Assembly (NCBI RefSeq): GCF_005938645.2
Contig: NZ_CP042171.1
Span: forward strand, 2,976,001 to 3,040,000
Direction: 5' to 3'
Length of the DNA stretch: 64,000 nucleotides
Source: Pedobacter sp. KBS0701
GTDB lineage: Bacteria; Bacteroidota; Bacteroidia; Sphingobacteriales; Sphingobacteriaceae
Shown: piece after piece, positions 17,454-24,982 of the stretch
Layout: each line of letters opens with the position of its first letter
Numbering within the stretch: position 1 is the first letter of the stretch
Notes under the pieces: generated by a model
The model's database searches: none
Seen by the model: the letters and a program-made list of their open reading frames with translations, nothing else
What the model was told of the DNA's origin: nothing
Program-made: the position numbers and the translations under genes

Positions 17454-18815
17454 TTACTGCTTTTTAAAAAAAATACTCCTCAATATTGTATCTGCCTCGC
17501 GCAGGGCTTGCTCAGAAGTCCCCCGATATATTACGATCCCATTTGGATCGATAAGCAATGTGGTAGGAAATGCTTGTGTCCGGCTGGCATTTAGGTATGT
17601 TTTCCCCTCTTTCTGCGCATCCATATACAATTGGGGCCAGTCCAGGCCATGCTCTGCAATCAGCTTGATCAGCTTTTGCCTGTTACCTTCATCATCTACC
17701 GCCAGGCTGAGTACCTGAATGCCCATTGGGGAATACTTTGACTTTAAGGATTTAAGTGCTGGGAATGCCCTAATACAGGGGCCGCACCAACTTGCCCAAA
17801 AATCAATGAGTGTGTATTTTCCCGTTTTGCCTCCTAATGAATACTTTTTACCAGTCAATAGATTCATTGCTATACCAGATGGCACTGGTTTGCCAATTGA
17901 TGCATTCCCATTTTTTGCCTCACCGACATAACTCAGTGTAAGGGTGTCGGTAACCTTCATCGGGATACGAAAAACACTATTATTCAGCCGCACCAACTCA
18001 CCGGATGAGGGATAGTACTTGTAGTAGTTTTCATTGGCTTCCACTGGTAGCTTTTTTACCTTAAGCGAATATTCCCTTGGGTAGCGATAGAGATTATAAT
18101 ATTCATCCGACGCAGAAAAAAAGTATCGTTTGCCCTGATAGATCAAAGTGTTAGATTTATAGGATAACCGGATCAGAAAAAGCTGGAATTTATCCTTTAA
18201 CCGACCATCATTATTATAATCCTTTTCGGTATAGAAACCGGCACGAAACCTCGTAAAGCTTAACTCCATTCGCAGACTGGTGTCCCTGAGTGCTTTTCCA
18301 TCAAAATAGTCAAATTTGCAAATGACATCCGTTGCCGTTCGGATATAATCCTCACTTGAAGTATTTTTATCAAACTGGTACCATTGTTCATCACTGAAAT
18401 CCGCATTGTTGTTAGCATCTAAAGCTACATGAAAAACGCCTTTTTCATCAAGACCAACAAAGGAGGCTATATTGTTCCGCTTCATCTTATTCTTATAGAT
18501 AAATAGGGTGTCGATTGCGGGGCTTATCTGTTTTACGAAAACCATACCACCTCTTTCGTAGGCTGCCTGTTCATAAAAAAATGGCTGTGTGTATAGCTGC
18601 CAGATCCTGAACCTGCTGGTATCTATTCCCTTAAAGTCCTGAATATTTTCCACAGACTGCTTAGTTATAACGACATGATCTGATTCGGCCCCAACCTTAG
18701 GAATTAGTGGAATTTTAATATCCTGGGCATGGGCAAGGCATGAGTTAATCAGGATCAAAACCGGAACAAACAGATACTTTAAAAATAAAGGATAATTAGG
18801 TATTTGGCTGTTCAT
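17454..18815 (-). CDS. TlpA-like exported thioredoxin-fold protein (paralogue A)
   Basis: A 453-residue protein with an N-terminal signal anchor or signal peptide (VPVLILINSCLAHAQ). A domain of about 270 residues without a named family follows, then a TlpA/ResA-type thioredoxin domain with the redox motif DFWASWCGPCIRAFP and the cis-Pro FPTTLLIDPNG. It includes DANNNADFSDEQWYQF, which resembles a calcium loop. It is a close paralogue of the next gene (18846-20213). Exported TlpA proteins reduce or isomerise disulfides. In an operon with two 8-cysteine peptides and a VKOR-thioredoxin protein, disulfide handling of those peptides is the simplest role (inferred). Confidence 0.88.
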   Translation of the reverse strand: MNSQIPNYPLFLKYLFVPVLILINSCLAHAQDIKIPLIPKVGAESDHVVITKQSVENIQDFKGIDTSRFRIWQLYTQPFFYEQAAYERGGMVFVKQISPAIDTLFIYKNKMKRNNIASFVGLDEKGVFHVALDANNNADFSDEQWYQFDKNTSSEDYIRTATDVICKFDYFDGKALRDTSLRMELSFTRFRAGFYTEKDYNNDGRLKDKFQLFLIRLSYKSNTLIYQGKRYFFSASDEYYNLYRYPREYSLKVKKLPVEANENYYKYYPSSGELVRLNNSVFRIPMKVTDTLTLSYVGEAKNGNASIGKPVPSGIAMNLLTGKKYSLGGKTGKYTLIDFWASWCGPCIRAFPALKSLKSKYSPMGIQVLSLAVDDEGNRQKLIKLIAEHGLDWPQLYMDAQKEGKTYLNASRTQAFPTTLLIDPNGIVIYRGTSEQALREADTILRSIFFKKQ

Positions 18816-18845
18816 TGGTGAGGGTATTGATTATATTTATAAAAT

Positions 18846-20213
18846 TTACTTTTTTGAAAAGATGCGGCTTAGCAGTTCATCCGCCTTGTGTATCGATGTC
18901 TCAAATGTTCCCCGGTAGAGCACTTTTCCTTCAGGATCTATCAGTATGGTAGTGGGAAAGGACTGTATATGACATTCCTTCAAATAAGCCTGGCCTTCTT
19001 TGCCGGCATCCATATATAGCTGGGGCCAATCCATTTGTTGCTCCGAGATCAGGTGCTTCAGCTTTGGCTTATTCGTGGGTTTATCTATGGCAAGACTCAA
19101 TACCTGAACTCCTTTTGCGGCGTACTTCAACTGAAATGCCTTAAGGGTTGGCATTGCTTCGATGCATGGCCCACACCAGCTTGCCCAAAAATCAATCAAT
19201 GCAAATTTCCCCGTCCTTTTTCCTAATAGATATTTTTTACCGGATGTCAGGTTTTCGGCAGTTCCGGGAGGCATTGCATTGCCTACGGATCCATCACCAT
19301 ATGCCGCTTCCTTTACATAACTCAGGGTCAATTCGTCTTTTATGGTTTTAGGTATTCGATAAAGTCCGTTTCCAACACGCACCAGTTCGTTTGAGGAGGA
19401 AAAATACTGGTAGAGGTTTTCCGTACTATCCAGCGGCATTTTCTTAACCGTCATAGAATATGCTTTAGCAGATGGATACAGGTTATAGTATTGATCACTT
19501 GCCAAAAAAGCATATTCCTGTCCATCAAGAGTTGCCGTGCCCATTTTATAGGACTTTTTTAGCATTCTGATCTCAAACAGTTTCTTTAGCCTTCCATTCT
19601 GGTTGTATTCATCCTCCCCATCATATCCAGCGGGAAACCTCAAAAATTCCACGTCCATATTCACGCTGGTATCTCTCAGCTGTTTTTTGTCATAATAGCC
19701 TATCGTACAGAAGACTTCTTCTTTACTGATCATAAACTCCTTCTTAGATGGATTGGGCAGAAACCTATACCAATGGTCATCACTGAAATCCCGGTTATTG
19801 TTTGCATCCACTACGGCGTGAAAATTCCCTTCAGCATCTAGCCCGACAAAGGAAGCAATACCGTTCTTCTCTAATTTGCCGCGATAGATGAGGGTTGTAT
19901 CAACAGTAGGATCAAGTTTTTTAAGGTATTCCATACCCACCAATTCATATGCAGACTGATTATCAGAAAATGAGGAAAGATAAAGCTCCCATATTTTATA
20001 GCCAGAAATATCGATCCCCTTGAAATCATTTACATTATCTACCGAACGCTTAGGCATGATCACGGAAATATATTTCCGATCAGCCATCGGTTTTAGCACG
20101 ATCTTGATTTCCTGGGATACACAAGCATTGCTAAGCTGTAACAGCAACAATCCGATAAGCAAACCCAACTTGTTGAAAAGGCGCTCACATACTTTATAAA
20201 TGCTCTCAATCAT
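18846..20213 (-). CDS. TlpA-like exported thioredoxin-fold protein (paralogue B)
   Basis: A 455-residue tandem paralogue of the preceding entry with the same layout: hydrophobic N-terminus (LLIGLLLLQLSNACVSQ), a domain of unknown family containing DANNNRDFSDDHWYRF, and a C-terminal TlpA domain with DFWASWCGPCIEAMP and FPTTILIDPEG. The Cys in NACVSQ could be a lipobox. It begins only 16 bp after the stop codon of the Ser-Gly peptide gene at 20230-20556, so peptide and oxidoreductase are almost certainly cotranscribed. Tandem duplication suggests that each copy may serve one of the two peptides, which is inference. Confidence 0.88.
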   Translation of the reverse strand: MIESIYKVCERLFNKLGLLIGLLLLQLSNACVSQEIKIVLKPMADRKYISVIMPKRSVDNVNDFKGIDISGYKIWELYLSSFSDNQSAYELVGMEYLKKLDPTVDTTLIYRGKLEKNGIASFVGLDAEGNFHAVVDANNNRDFSDDHWYRFLPNPSKKEFMISKEEVFCTIGYYDKKQLRDTSVNMDVEFLRFPAGYDGEDEYNQNGRLKKLFEIRMLKKSYKMGTATLDGQEYAFLASDQYYNLYPSAKAYSMTVKKMPLDSTENLYQYFSSSNELVRVGNGLYRIPKTIKDELTLSYVKEAAYGDGSVGNAMPPGTAENLTSGKKYLLGKRTGKFALIDFWASWCGPCIEAMPTLKAFQLKYAAKGVQVLSLAIDKPTNKPKLKHLISEQQMDWPQLYMDAGKEGQAYLKECHIQSFPTTILIDPEGKVLYRGTFETSIHKADELLSRIFSKK

Positions 20214-20229
20214 GGCTGATCTTCAAAAA

Positions 20230-20556
20230 TCACACACTGGTATAGCATTGTGTAGCATATCCCGAACGGCAGGTAACTGCGCCTTTGGACACACCATTTT
20301 CAACGCATTCCACACCTTGCTCACTAACAGCCCGGCAATCGTTTTTACAGATTACCCTCACCTCAAATGTTGTGGTCCCGTCAGGACAAGTACAACTAGC
20401 AGTACAGGCTGATTGAGGAGGAGAGCCAGATCCCGATCCTAGACCTGACCCAGAGCCCGAGCCTGAACCTGAACCGAGCATTATTTCTTTCATTTCGTCG
20501 CGACTGAGGATTTCTTCAAAACCAGTTTTTCCGAGGTTTAATTTGCTATTTTCCAT
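20230..20556 (-). CDS. Ser-Gly repeat, cysteine-rich secreted peptide with GG-type leader (peptide 1)
   Basis: A 108-residue product. The leader (LNLGKTGFEEILSRDEMKEI) matches the Bacteroidota double-glycine-type precursor leaders, with a probable cut near MLG. A nearly perfect Ser-Gly repeat at residues 28-45 follows, then a cysteine-rich body with eight Cys (51, 55, 57, 70, 74, 84, 96, 104). The Ser and Gly codons vary along the repeat, so the repeat appears kept at protein level and not by DNA slippage. It lies between peptide 2 and the TlpA gene. The C39-like/VKOR/thioredoxin genes upstream fit leader recognition and disulfide formation. Glycosylation of the repeat by the downstream transferases is my inference. 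The mature activity is unknown. Confidence 0.75.
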   Translation of the reverse strand: MENSKLNLGKTGFEEILSRDEMKEIMLGSGSGSGSGSGLGSGSGSPPQSACTASCTCPDGTTTFEVRVICKNDCRAVSEQGVECVENGVSKGAVTCRSGYATQCYTSV

Positions 20557-20591
20557 ATTGAAAATTATTAAATGAACTTAAATTTATATAA

Positions 20592-20954
20592 CTAACCACT
20601 GATGACGCTTCCACGGCTTCCTCGACTACCACTACCGCTTCCGCTTCCTGAGCCACTACCACTACCGAGCCCTAAGCACTCGCTAATCAACCCCCCGAGG
20701 CTGCAGGTTACTGTGATCTGCGGATTGCTACAGGTAACGGATTTGGTTCCAGAATTGGTAGAACACTCGCCGGAACAGTGTTGAATTGACACATAATAAG
20801 CTTTGGTCTGATTCGGAGCAGGACAATACTGGCAAAAAAGTGAACAACCCGTGTCTGTTCCGCTACCTGTGGAACTGGTAACATTCCTCGATTCGTCACG
20901 ACTGAGGATTTCCTTCTTTTCGATTCCCAGAGATTCTAATTTTAGTTTTTTCAT
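20592..20954 (-). CDS. Cysteine-rich secreted peptide with C-terminal Ser-Gly repeat (peptide 2)
   Basis: A 120-residue product with a leader like that of peptide 1 (LKLESLGIEKKEILSRDESR), but no clean double glycine follows; the leader runs into NVTSSTGSGTDTG. The body has eight Cys (37, 41, 44, 60, 64, 75, 84, 93), the same number as peptide 1 but with different spacing. The Ser-Gly repeat here is at the C-terminus (residues 97-110), followed by SRGSRGSVISG. It precedes peptide 1 by 35 bp. The swapped position of the repeat suggests it is a separable module, such as a tether or a glycosylation tract. Function unknown. Confidence 0.75.
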   Translation of the reverse strand: MKKLKLESLGIEKKEILSRDESRNVTSSTGSGTDTGCSLFCQYCPAPNQTKAYYVSIQHCSGECSTNSGTKSVTCSNPQITVTCSLGGLISECLGLGSGSGSGSGSGSGSRGSRGSVISG

Positions 20955-21033
20955 AATTACCTGAATTAAATGTTAAAATTATTTTTTATGAATGCTCCTA
21001 TCTGATAACAGCATATGAACATTTGCATTTAAA

Positions 21034-22308
21034 CTAATTCCCCAAAAGTATCCCTGCTTCGTTTATTGTATAAATTTCCGGAAGCTGGTACCCATTAATA
21101 AAAAACGTTGGGGTGAAGGTTATTTGGGTTTTATTGCACCAATCCCACATTTGTTCAACTTTCGCATTCTGGTATGATAAATCACTATCAACAGGATAGC
21201 TATTTGAAAATTTATTATAATCCTTCACTGGACTGCTATACCAGTCATGCAACATTTGGCGCGTCGTCTTTTCATCGCCCTGTTGCGCTACAGCTAAGAA
21301 ATGTCTTACAGGCATTGCAGTCGGATCATCGCCTCGGGTACTTGCTGCAAAAATTACTTGTACAGAAAAATTTCCATCATCCAATAGATCATCAACGACA
21401 TCATGGACAGCTGCACAAGGCCCACAGTACGGGCTACAGACTTTAATGATTTTATATTTAGCCTCAGGACTTCCCAGAAAGATTCCCAGTCCATTGGGAT
21501 CAACTGTAAATTGTTTTTGTACTTTAAGCATAGAAATAAATAAAGAAGCATTAAATCTTGACTTGTTTAACTCCCTATTTGTCAGCCTCAAATTTTTTCT
21601 TTCTTTTAAAAGATCTAGGATTTGTTTGGCAGCTAAAAAAGGTATTACTCCACCCAAAACCAAAAAAAAGAATAGACTTAGTTTCTCCTCCCCAATTGCA
21701 CCAATTTCTGTTAAAGTTCCTCCGAAAAGCACTAGAAAAAATTGTAAAAAAAGTATTGCCTGTACGGTTAAACAGAGCGGGCACCACTGCCTGACTACAA
21801 ACTTTTGATAATAAATCGAAAATGGAACATATAAAAATGCTATCGAAGATATAAGCGGTAAAAATGCTCCTGTCGAACTCTGATTCAACTGACTAGCACC
21901 CTGAATGAGAAGTAAGGCAGAAAAGTATCCAAAGCCAACATTACCCCAGCTAAAACCAAATATTTTCCCTCCTTTGGACTGAAAAACAGCACCGCAGCTA
22001 CTGGTCTGTTGGCCAAGACCACACACTTTTTTTAACGCTTTATTGTTCTGATCAATCTCGTACCACATAATTAAAACACTGACGCACCATCCTGCTAAGT
22101 TTAGCAGCTGGTATAGAACCGGCAGTATAGAGCCCGAAATACCTCGCTGATAGATGAATCCCCCGATGTTAAGGATGACCAAAACAGGTATAATCCATAA
22201 ACCGACATCTAACAAAAGTGTATTGAGATATTCCTGCGTTTTTTTTGTTTTATAGCTTTCTTCTTCCGATTTATCAATTTTTTCGATCAGAAAAGCGGTT
22301 CCCCCCAT
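21034..22308 (-). CDS. VKOR-thioredoxin disulfide-forming membrane protein (C-terminal part of split gene)
   Basis: About 424 residues from ATG at 22308. A multi-span VKOR domain comes first, with the loop cysteines CGLGQQTSSCGAVFQ and the quinone-site CxxC in VRQWCPLCLTVQ. A DsbA-like thioredoxin domain follows, with CSPYCGPC and a cis-Pro near FTPTFFINGYQ. VKOR passes electrons from the thioredoxin partner to quinone, so the pair forms disulfides in exported peptides. In many Bacteroidota a C39-like domain is fused in front. Here that domain is in another frame (22274-22678), and removing one G of the G6 run at 22301-22306 would fuse them. It heads the operon with two 8-Cys peptides, the likely substrates. 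Confidence 0.88.
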   Translation of the reverse strand: MGGTAFLIEKIDKSEEESYKTKKTQEYLNTLLLDVGLWIIPVLVILNIGGFIYQRGISGSILPVLYQLLNLAGWCVSVLIMWYEIDQNNKALKKVCGLGQQTSSCGAVFQSKGGKIFGFSWGNVGFGYFSALLLIQGASQLNQSSTGAFLPLISSIAFLYVPFSIYYQKFVVRQWCPLCLTVQAILFLQFFLVLFGGTLTEIGAIGEEKLSLFFFLVLGGVIPFLAAKQILDLLKERKNLRLTNRELNKSRFNASLFISMLKVQKQFTVDPNGLGIFLGSPEAKYKIIKVCSPYCGPCAAVHDVVDDLLDDGNFSVQVIFAASTRGDDPTAMPVRHFLAVAQQGDEKTTRQMLHDWYSSPVKDYNKFSNSYPVDSDLSYQNAKVEQMWDWCNKTQITFTPTFFINGYQLPEIYTINEAGILLGN

Positions 22309-22678
22309 AGACCGCCTCAAATTCTTCCCATTTTAATTTTTTATCTTTCCCGTTAATATCCGTAATTTTCACCTGTGATACGTCCATTTCTCTTACAATC
22401 GAAAAGTAGGTTTTTCCTTCAATTTCAGTTTTTACCGATACCAGATAGGGACTCGGCATATTCCTCAACTTTTCAAGGGATAGCCTCGCAGCGACATTAG
22501 GAACATGGAATTTCTTAAGGGTATCTCCCATAGATAGCATGCTAGGGTAATCAGGATGTCCTTCGAGCTCCTTTCGGAGTGATGTTTTGGTAATATTGAT
22601 ATTATGCCCCTTTAACAACATAAGGCACAATTCGGTTATGGTATCGTTTGAACGGGTGAGGTTTGTATAAAATTTCAT
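22274..22678 (-). CDS. C39-like (peptidase-like) leader-binding domain, N-terminal part of split gene
   Basis: About 134 residues from ATG at 22678 (the frame is open to 22699). It resembles the C39-like domain found in front of VKOR in Bacteroidota: ELEGHPDYPSMLSMGDTL, then MPSPYLVSVKTE and WEEFEAVYGG. The Cys in TELCLML is not in the catalytic C39 context, and the position expected to hold His reads KTYFSIV. It therefore looks like a non-catalytic leader-binding domain, not an active protease. The last true codons are YGG; the rest is out-of-frame reading before TGA. It is the first gene of the minus-strand operon. A separate active C39 transporter is not in the window. Confidence 0.75.
   Translation of the reverse strand: MKFYTNLTRSNDTITELCLMLLKGHNINITKTSLRKELEGHPDYPSMLSMGDTLKKFHVPNVAARLSLEKLRNMPSPYLVSVKTEIEGKTYFSIVREMDVSQVKITDINGKDKKLKWEEFEAVYGGNRFSDRKN
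22301..22306. other. G6 tract at the break between C39-like and VKOR frames
   Basis: Six Gs on the minus strand directly after the codon for Tyr of AVYGG. With five Gs the frame would read YGGTAFLIEK and produce the usual fused protein. It could be a phase-variation switch, a real mutation or a homopolymer error. Confidence 0.6.
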
Positions 22679-22699
22679 TATAAATCTTTTTGTAAGCAC

Positions 22700-23558
22700 A
22701 GATGGACTTTATAAGCTAAATTAGCACAAGGATGTACTTAGTAGCAACCTACTATCACTTTGGAAGGGTTTAATACATTCAAATATAAAAGCAGAAAAAC
22801 TTACATTCGATGCTTAGAAGTTTCTAAAGAAAAGATTTTAAATTGAGAATGACGGAGAGAATTGAGATCTTTTTTCATAGCGAGAAATTTAGTTGAATAA
22901 ATTTAATTGGACGACAGAAAAATAAATAGTCTAATATTACCCAATATCAACCGTATTTTAACCTACCTTGCTACATCGCTCATCCTAGATTCACCTGAAT
23001 CGGAAAAAAATAAGTTATTAAATATCAAATCAATAACTTATATTTCTCTATATAACAAATTTTTCTTAAAACATTGGTTAAATCATGATAAACTAACTGG
23101 TGCCCAGTATAAAATGGTAATTACTATTATTTGTAACTTAATCGTTTAGTACCGATTGAAATATTCAGATATTATCCAAGTGAGAACACCTCACTGAACA
23201 AGTAAGTTACTACTGAACTTGTTCACTTCTTTTTGCATTAACCTGTGTTAATAATAAGAAGGATTATTAAATATTTAATTCATTCGAATACAATGTTACC
23301 TGGCTTTGAATCCCGCTATAATTCTTCTCTACGTTATGCCCTAACCATACTTGCTCGCATTTTGCTAAAAATAAAAAGCTTCTCTAAGCCCTCTTTATGC
23401 ACAAGTTACGAACGGCTTTATCTAGTTATAGCAATTGGCTTGACAATTTCGGACTTGTACACATTGTAACTCCTATTAGTGGACATAAAACACTTAACAT
23501 ATTAATAATATAAAATTAACTTTTACATAACATACATCTGTATTCATACGACTTCGGT
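22700..23558. other. Long non-coding stretch with one inverted repeat
   Basis: No convincing gene. The frames present start with TTG or GTG and have no protein-like pattern. At 23195-23203 and 23217-23225 the sequences TGAACAAGT / ACTTGTTCA form a perfect 9-bp stem with a 13-nt loop, possibly a terminator or operator. The stretch upstream of 22678 should hold the promoter of the peptide operon, but I could not identify a clear box. Confidence 0.45.
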
Positions 23559-23908
23559 ATGAAAAAACAGAAACTAAAATCATTGGTTAAGAAGACCAGG
23601 AACACCGCCAAAAAGAATATTACATCGAATTTAGTTACAGAACTTAAAGCAGTAGCAGATAAGTTGGTACCTGGTTCGAAGAAAATAGACAAGGAGATCA
23701 AAAAAGATGCTAAAGGTTTAGCTAAGAAAATTGCTAAAGAAATAGTTATAGATGAAGCGACATTAGTGGCATCGAACAAGCAGAAAAAGTTGAAGTACAG
23801 GCACCAACAGGAAATACTGCTACAGTAGCATAGAAGAAGAAAGTAGCACAAAAAACTCCTGATAAAGCATCAGCATCAAAAACTGCTGATAGAGCGGTTA
23901 AAGTGTGA
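23559..23908 (+). pseudogene. Lysine-rich histone-H1-like protein, frameshifted and truncated
   Basis: The first frame (to 23828) starts MKKQKLKSLVKKTRNTAKKN and is rich in Lys and Ala (KDAKGLAKKIAKE), like Bacteroidota histone-H1-like DNA-binding proteins. Near 23775 an A5 run shifts the frame; one more A would give EKVEVQAPTGNTATVA, then a TAG at 23831, then KKKVAQKTPDKASASK, which is a typical tail of such proteins. The reading ends at a TGA inside the predicted end of the IS481 element. Both a slip and the insertion seem to have destroyed it. Confidence 0.55.
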
Positions 23909-24936
23909 GATTTGCAGAAATCGTTTCACTTATATAGCTTAGAATTAAGCCAATAATTTTGCACTTTAATTCTTTCTTTCCAAGGATCATACATGCTACT
24001 GACTTCATCCCATACTGGCGTTTTATGGGCCAGGTCATTAACCACTTGTATGGGAGACTTTCTTTTTAAAGAGCTGTATGCCCTAAACCAGTTATAGTGA
24101 AATTGCCATTGTGAAAGCAGATTAGGCAAGTTTGGATCTTTAATATCAACGGTGGAATAAAACTCATCAAGGTCAGTTCTTTGTGTCCTTTCGACTTTCC
24201 CATTGAGGTGTGGAGAGCGCGGCTTTATTGGCCGGAACTTAATTCCATACTCCATAAGCCTTTCTTGAAAAGTATAGGCGAAAAACTCATTTCCTCTGTC
24301 CGTTTGAATACGTTGTATAGGAAAAGGCATCTGTTCTATTACTGTTTCAAGGAATCTCAAAGTATTGGTTGCTGTTCGCCTGGGGAAGAGTTCAACAACC
24401 TTGAAGCGGCTGCAATCATCGATAGCAGTATATTGATAAAGCTTGCCAGCTATATTGCAAACATCCATTTGAATGCGGTCCCCGGGTATTGGCCTGTTAT
24501 AACGATGTAATCGTTTACGGTAATTTCGTCTTAATTTTAAGTATTGTTTGTTATTCTTGATCAGTATCTTATGAATGGTGGCTGTAGAGAAAAAGCGATC
24601 ATATAAACGCTTCATTTCTTTAGCAATACTACGGTGACCAAGCTTTCGATTAACTCTTAAATCAAGAATTCGGCGCTCGTCTTCTAAGGTTATTTGAGTA
24701 TGTATTTTATGTGGTCTTCTGCTGTGTTCACGAAGGCCATCAATACTAAACTCCTTATACCTTTTAATCCATTTTCGAAGTGTTGGACGGCTGATACCGC
24801 AACGCACACAAGCAACACCTGACACGCCAATGGATTCATAAAGCTTAACCCATTTAAGGCGTTTTTACTTCATTGTTCATTGTTGTTATTTATGTTGAAA
24901 TGTGGTAAAACCATCAGTTTTTCCATCATTTCAACA
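23904..24936 (-). mobile_element. IS481-family insertion sequence
   Basis: The boundaries are my best guess. One end reads TGTGAGATTTGCAG at 23904 and the other, inverted, TGTTGAAATGATGG ending at 24936; they are similar but not identical. A palindrome ATGTTGAAATG / CATTTCAACAT lies at the transposase-proximal end. No clear target-site duplication is seen. It lies between the decayed histone-like gene and the SDR gene. Confidence 0.5.
23926..24825 (-). CDS. IS481-family transposase, N-terminus frameshifted
   Basis: A 299-residue DDE transposase with an N-terminal helix-turn-helix (CGISRPTLRKWIKRY) and an integrase core: RIQMDVCNIAGKLYQYTAID, IQTDRGNEF and the Glu in HLNGKVERTQRTD. The natural start is probably ATG at 24880 (MNNEVK). 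An A5 run at 24862-24866 shifts the frame; with four As it would read KRLKWVKLYESIGVSG into this gene. The element is therefore probably not autonomous unless the shift is used for expression control, as in some IS families, or is an error. Confidence 0.88.
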   Translation of the reverse strand: MSGVACVRCGISRPTLRKWIKRYKEFSIDGLREHSRRPHKIHTQITLEDERRILDLRVNRKLGHRSIAKEMKRLYDRFFSTATIHKILIKNNKQYLKLRRNYRKRLHRYNRPIPGDRIQMDVCNIAGKLYQYTAIDDCSRFKVVELFPRRTATNTLRFLETVIEQMPFPIQRIQTDRGNEFFAYTFQERLMEYGIKFRPIKPRSPHLNGKVERTQRTDLDEFYSTVDIKDPNLPNLLSQWQFHYNWFRAYSSLKRKSPIQVVNDLAHKTPVWDEVSSMYDPWKERIKVQNYWLNSKLYK

Positions 24937-24982
24937 TAAAATTATGGAAAGGATCTCTATGAATCACACAATTTATGATCTG

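Noticed and set aside
20400..20680. Short tandem DNA repeat resembling a microsatellite or CRISPR-like array
   Set aside because: The pattern is the coding of Ser-Gly repeats with varying codons; there are no unique spacers and no cas genes.
22274..22678. Active C39 leader peptidase
   Set aside because: The catalytic Cys context and the expected His are missing, so a binding domain is more likely.
22907..23469. Two frames of 74-80 codons
   Set aside because: TTG/GTG starts, AT-driven composition, no protein-like motifs or supporting context.
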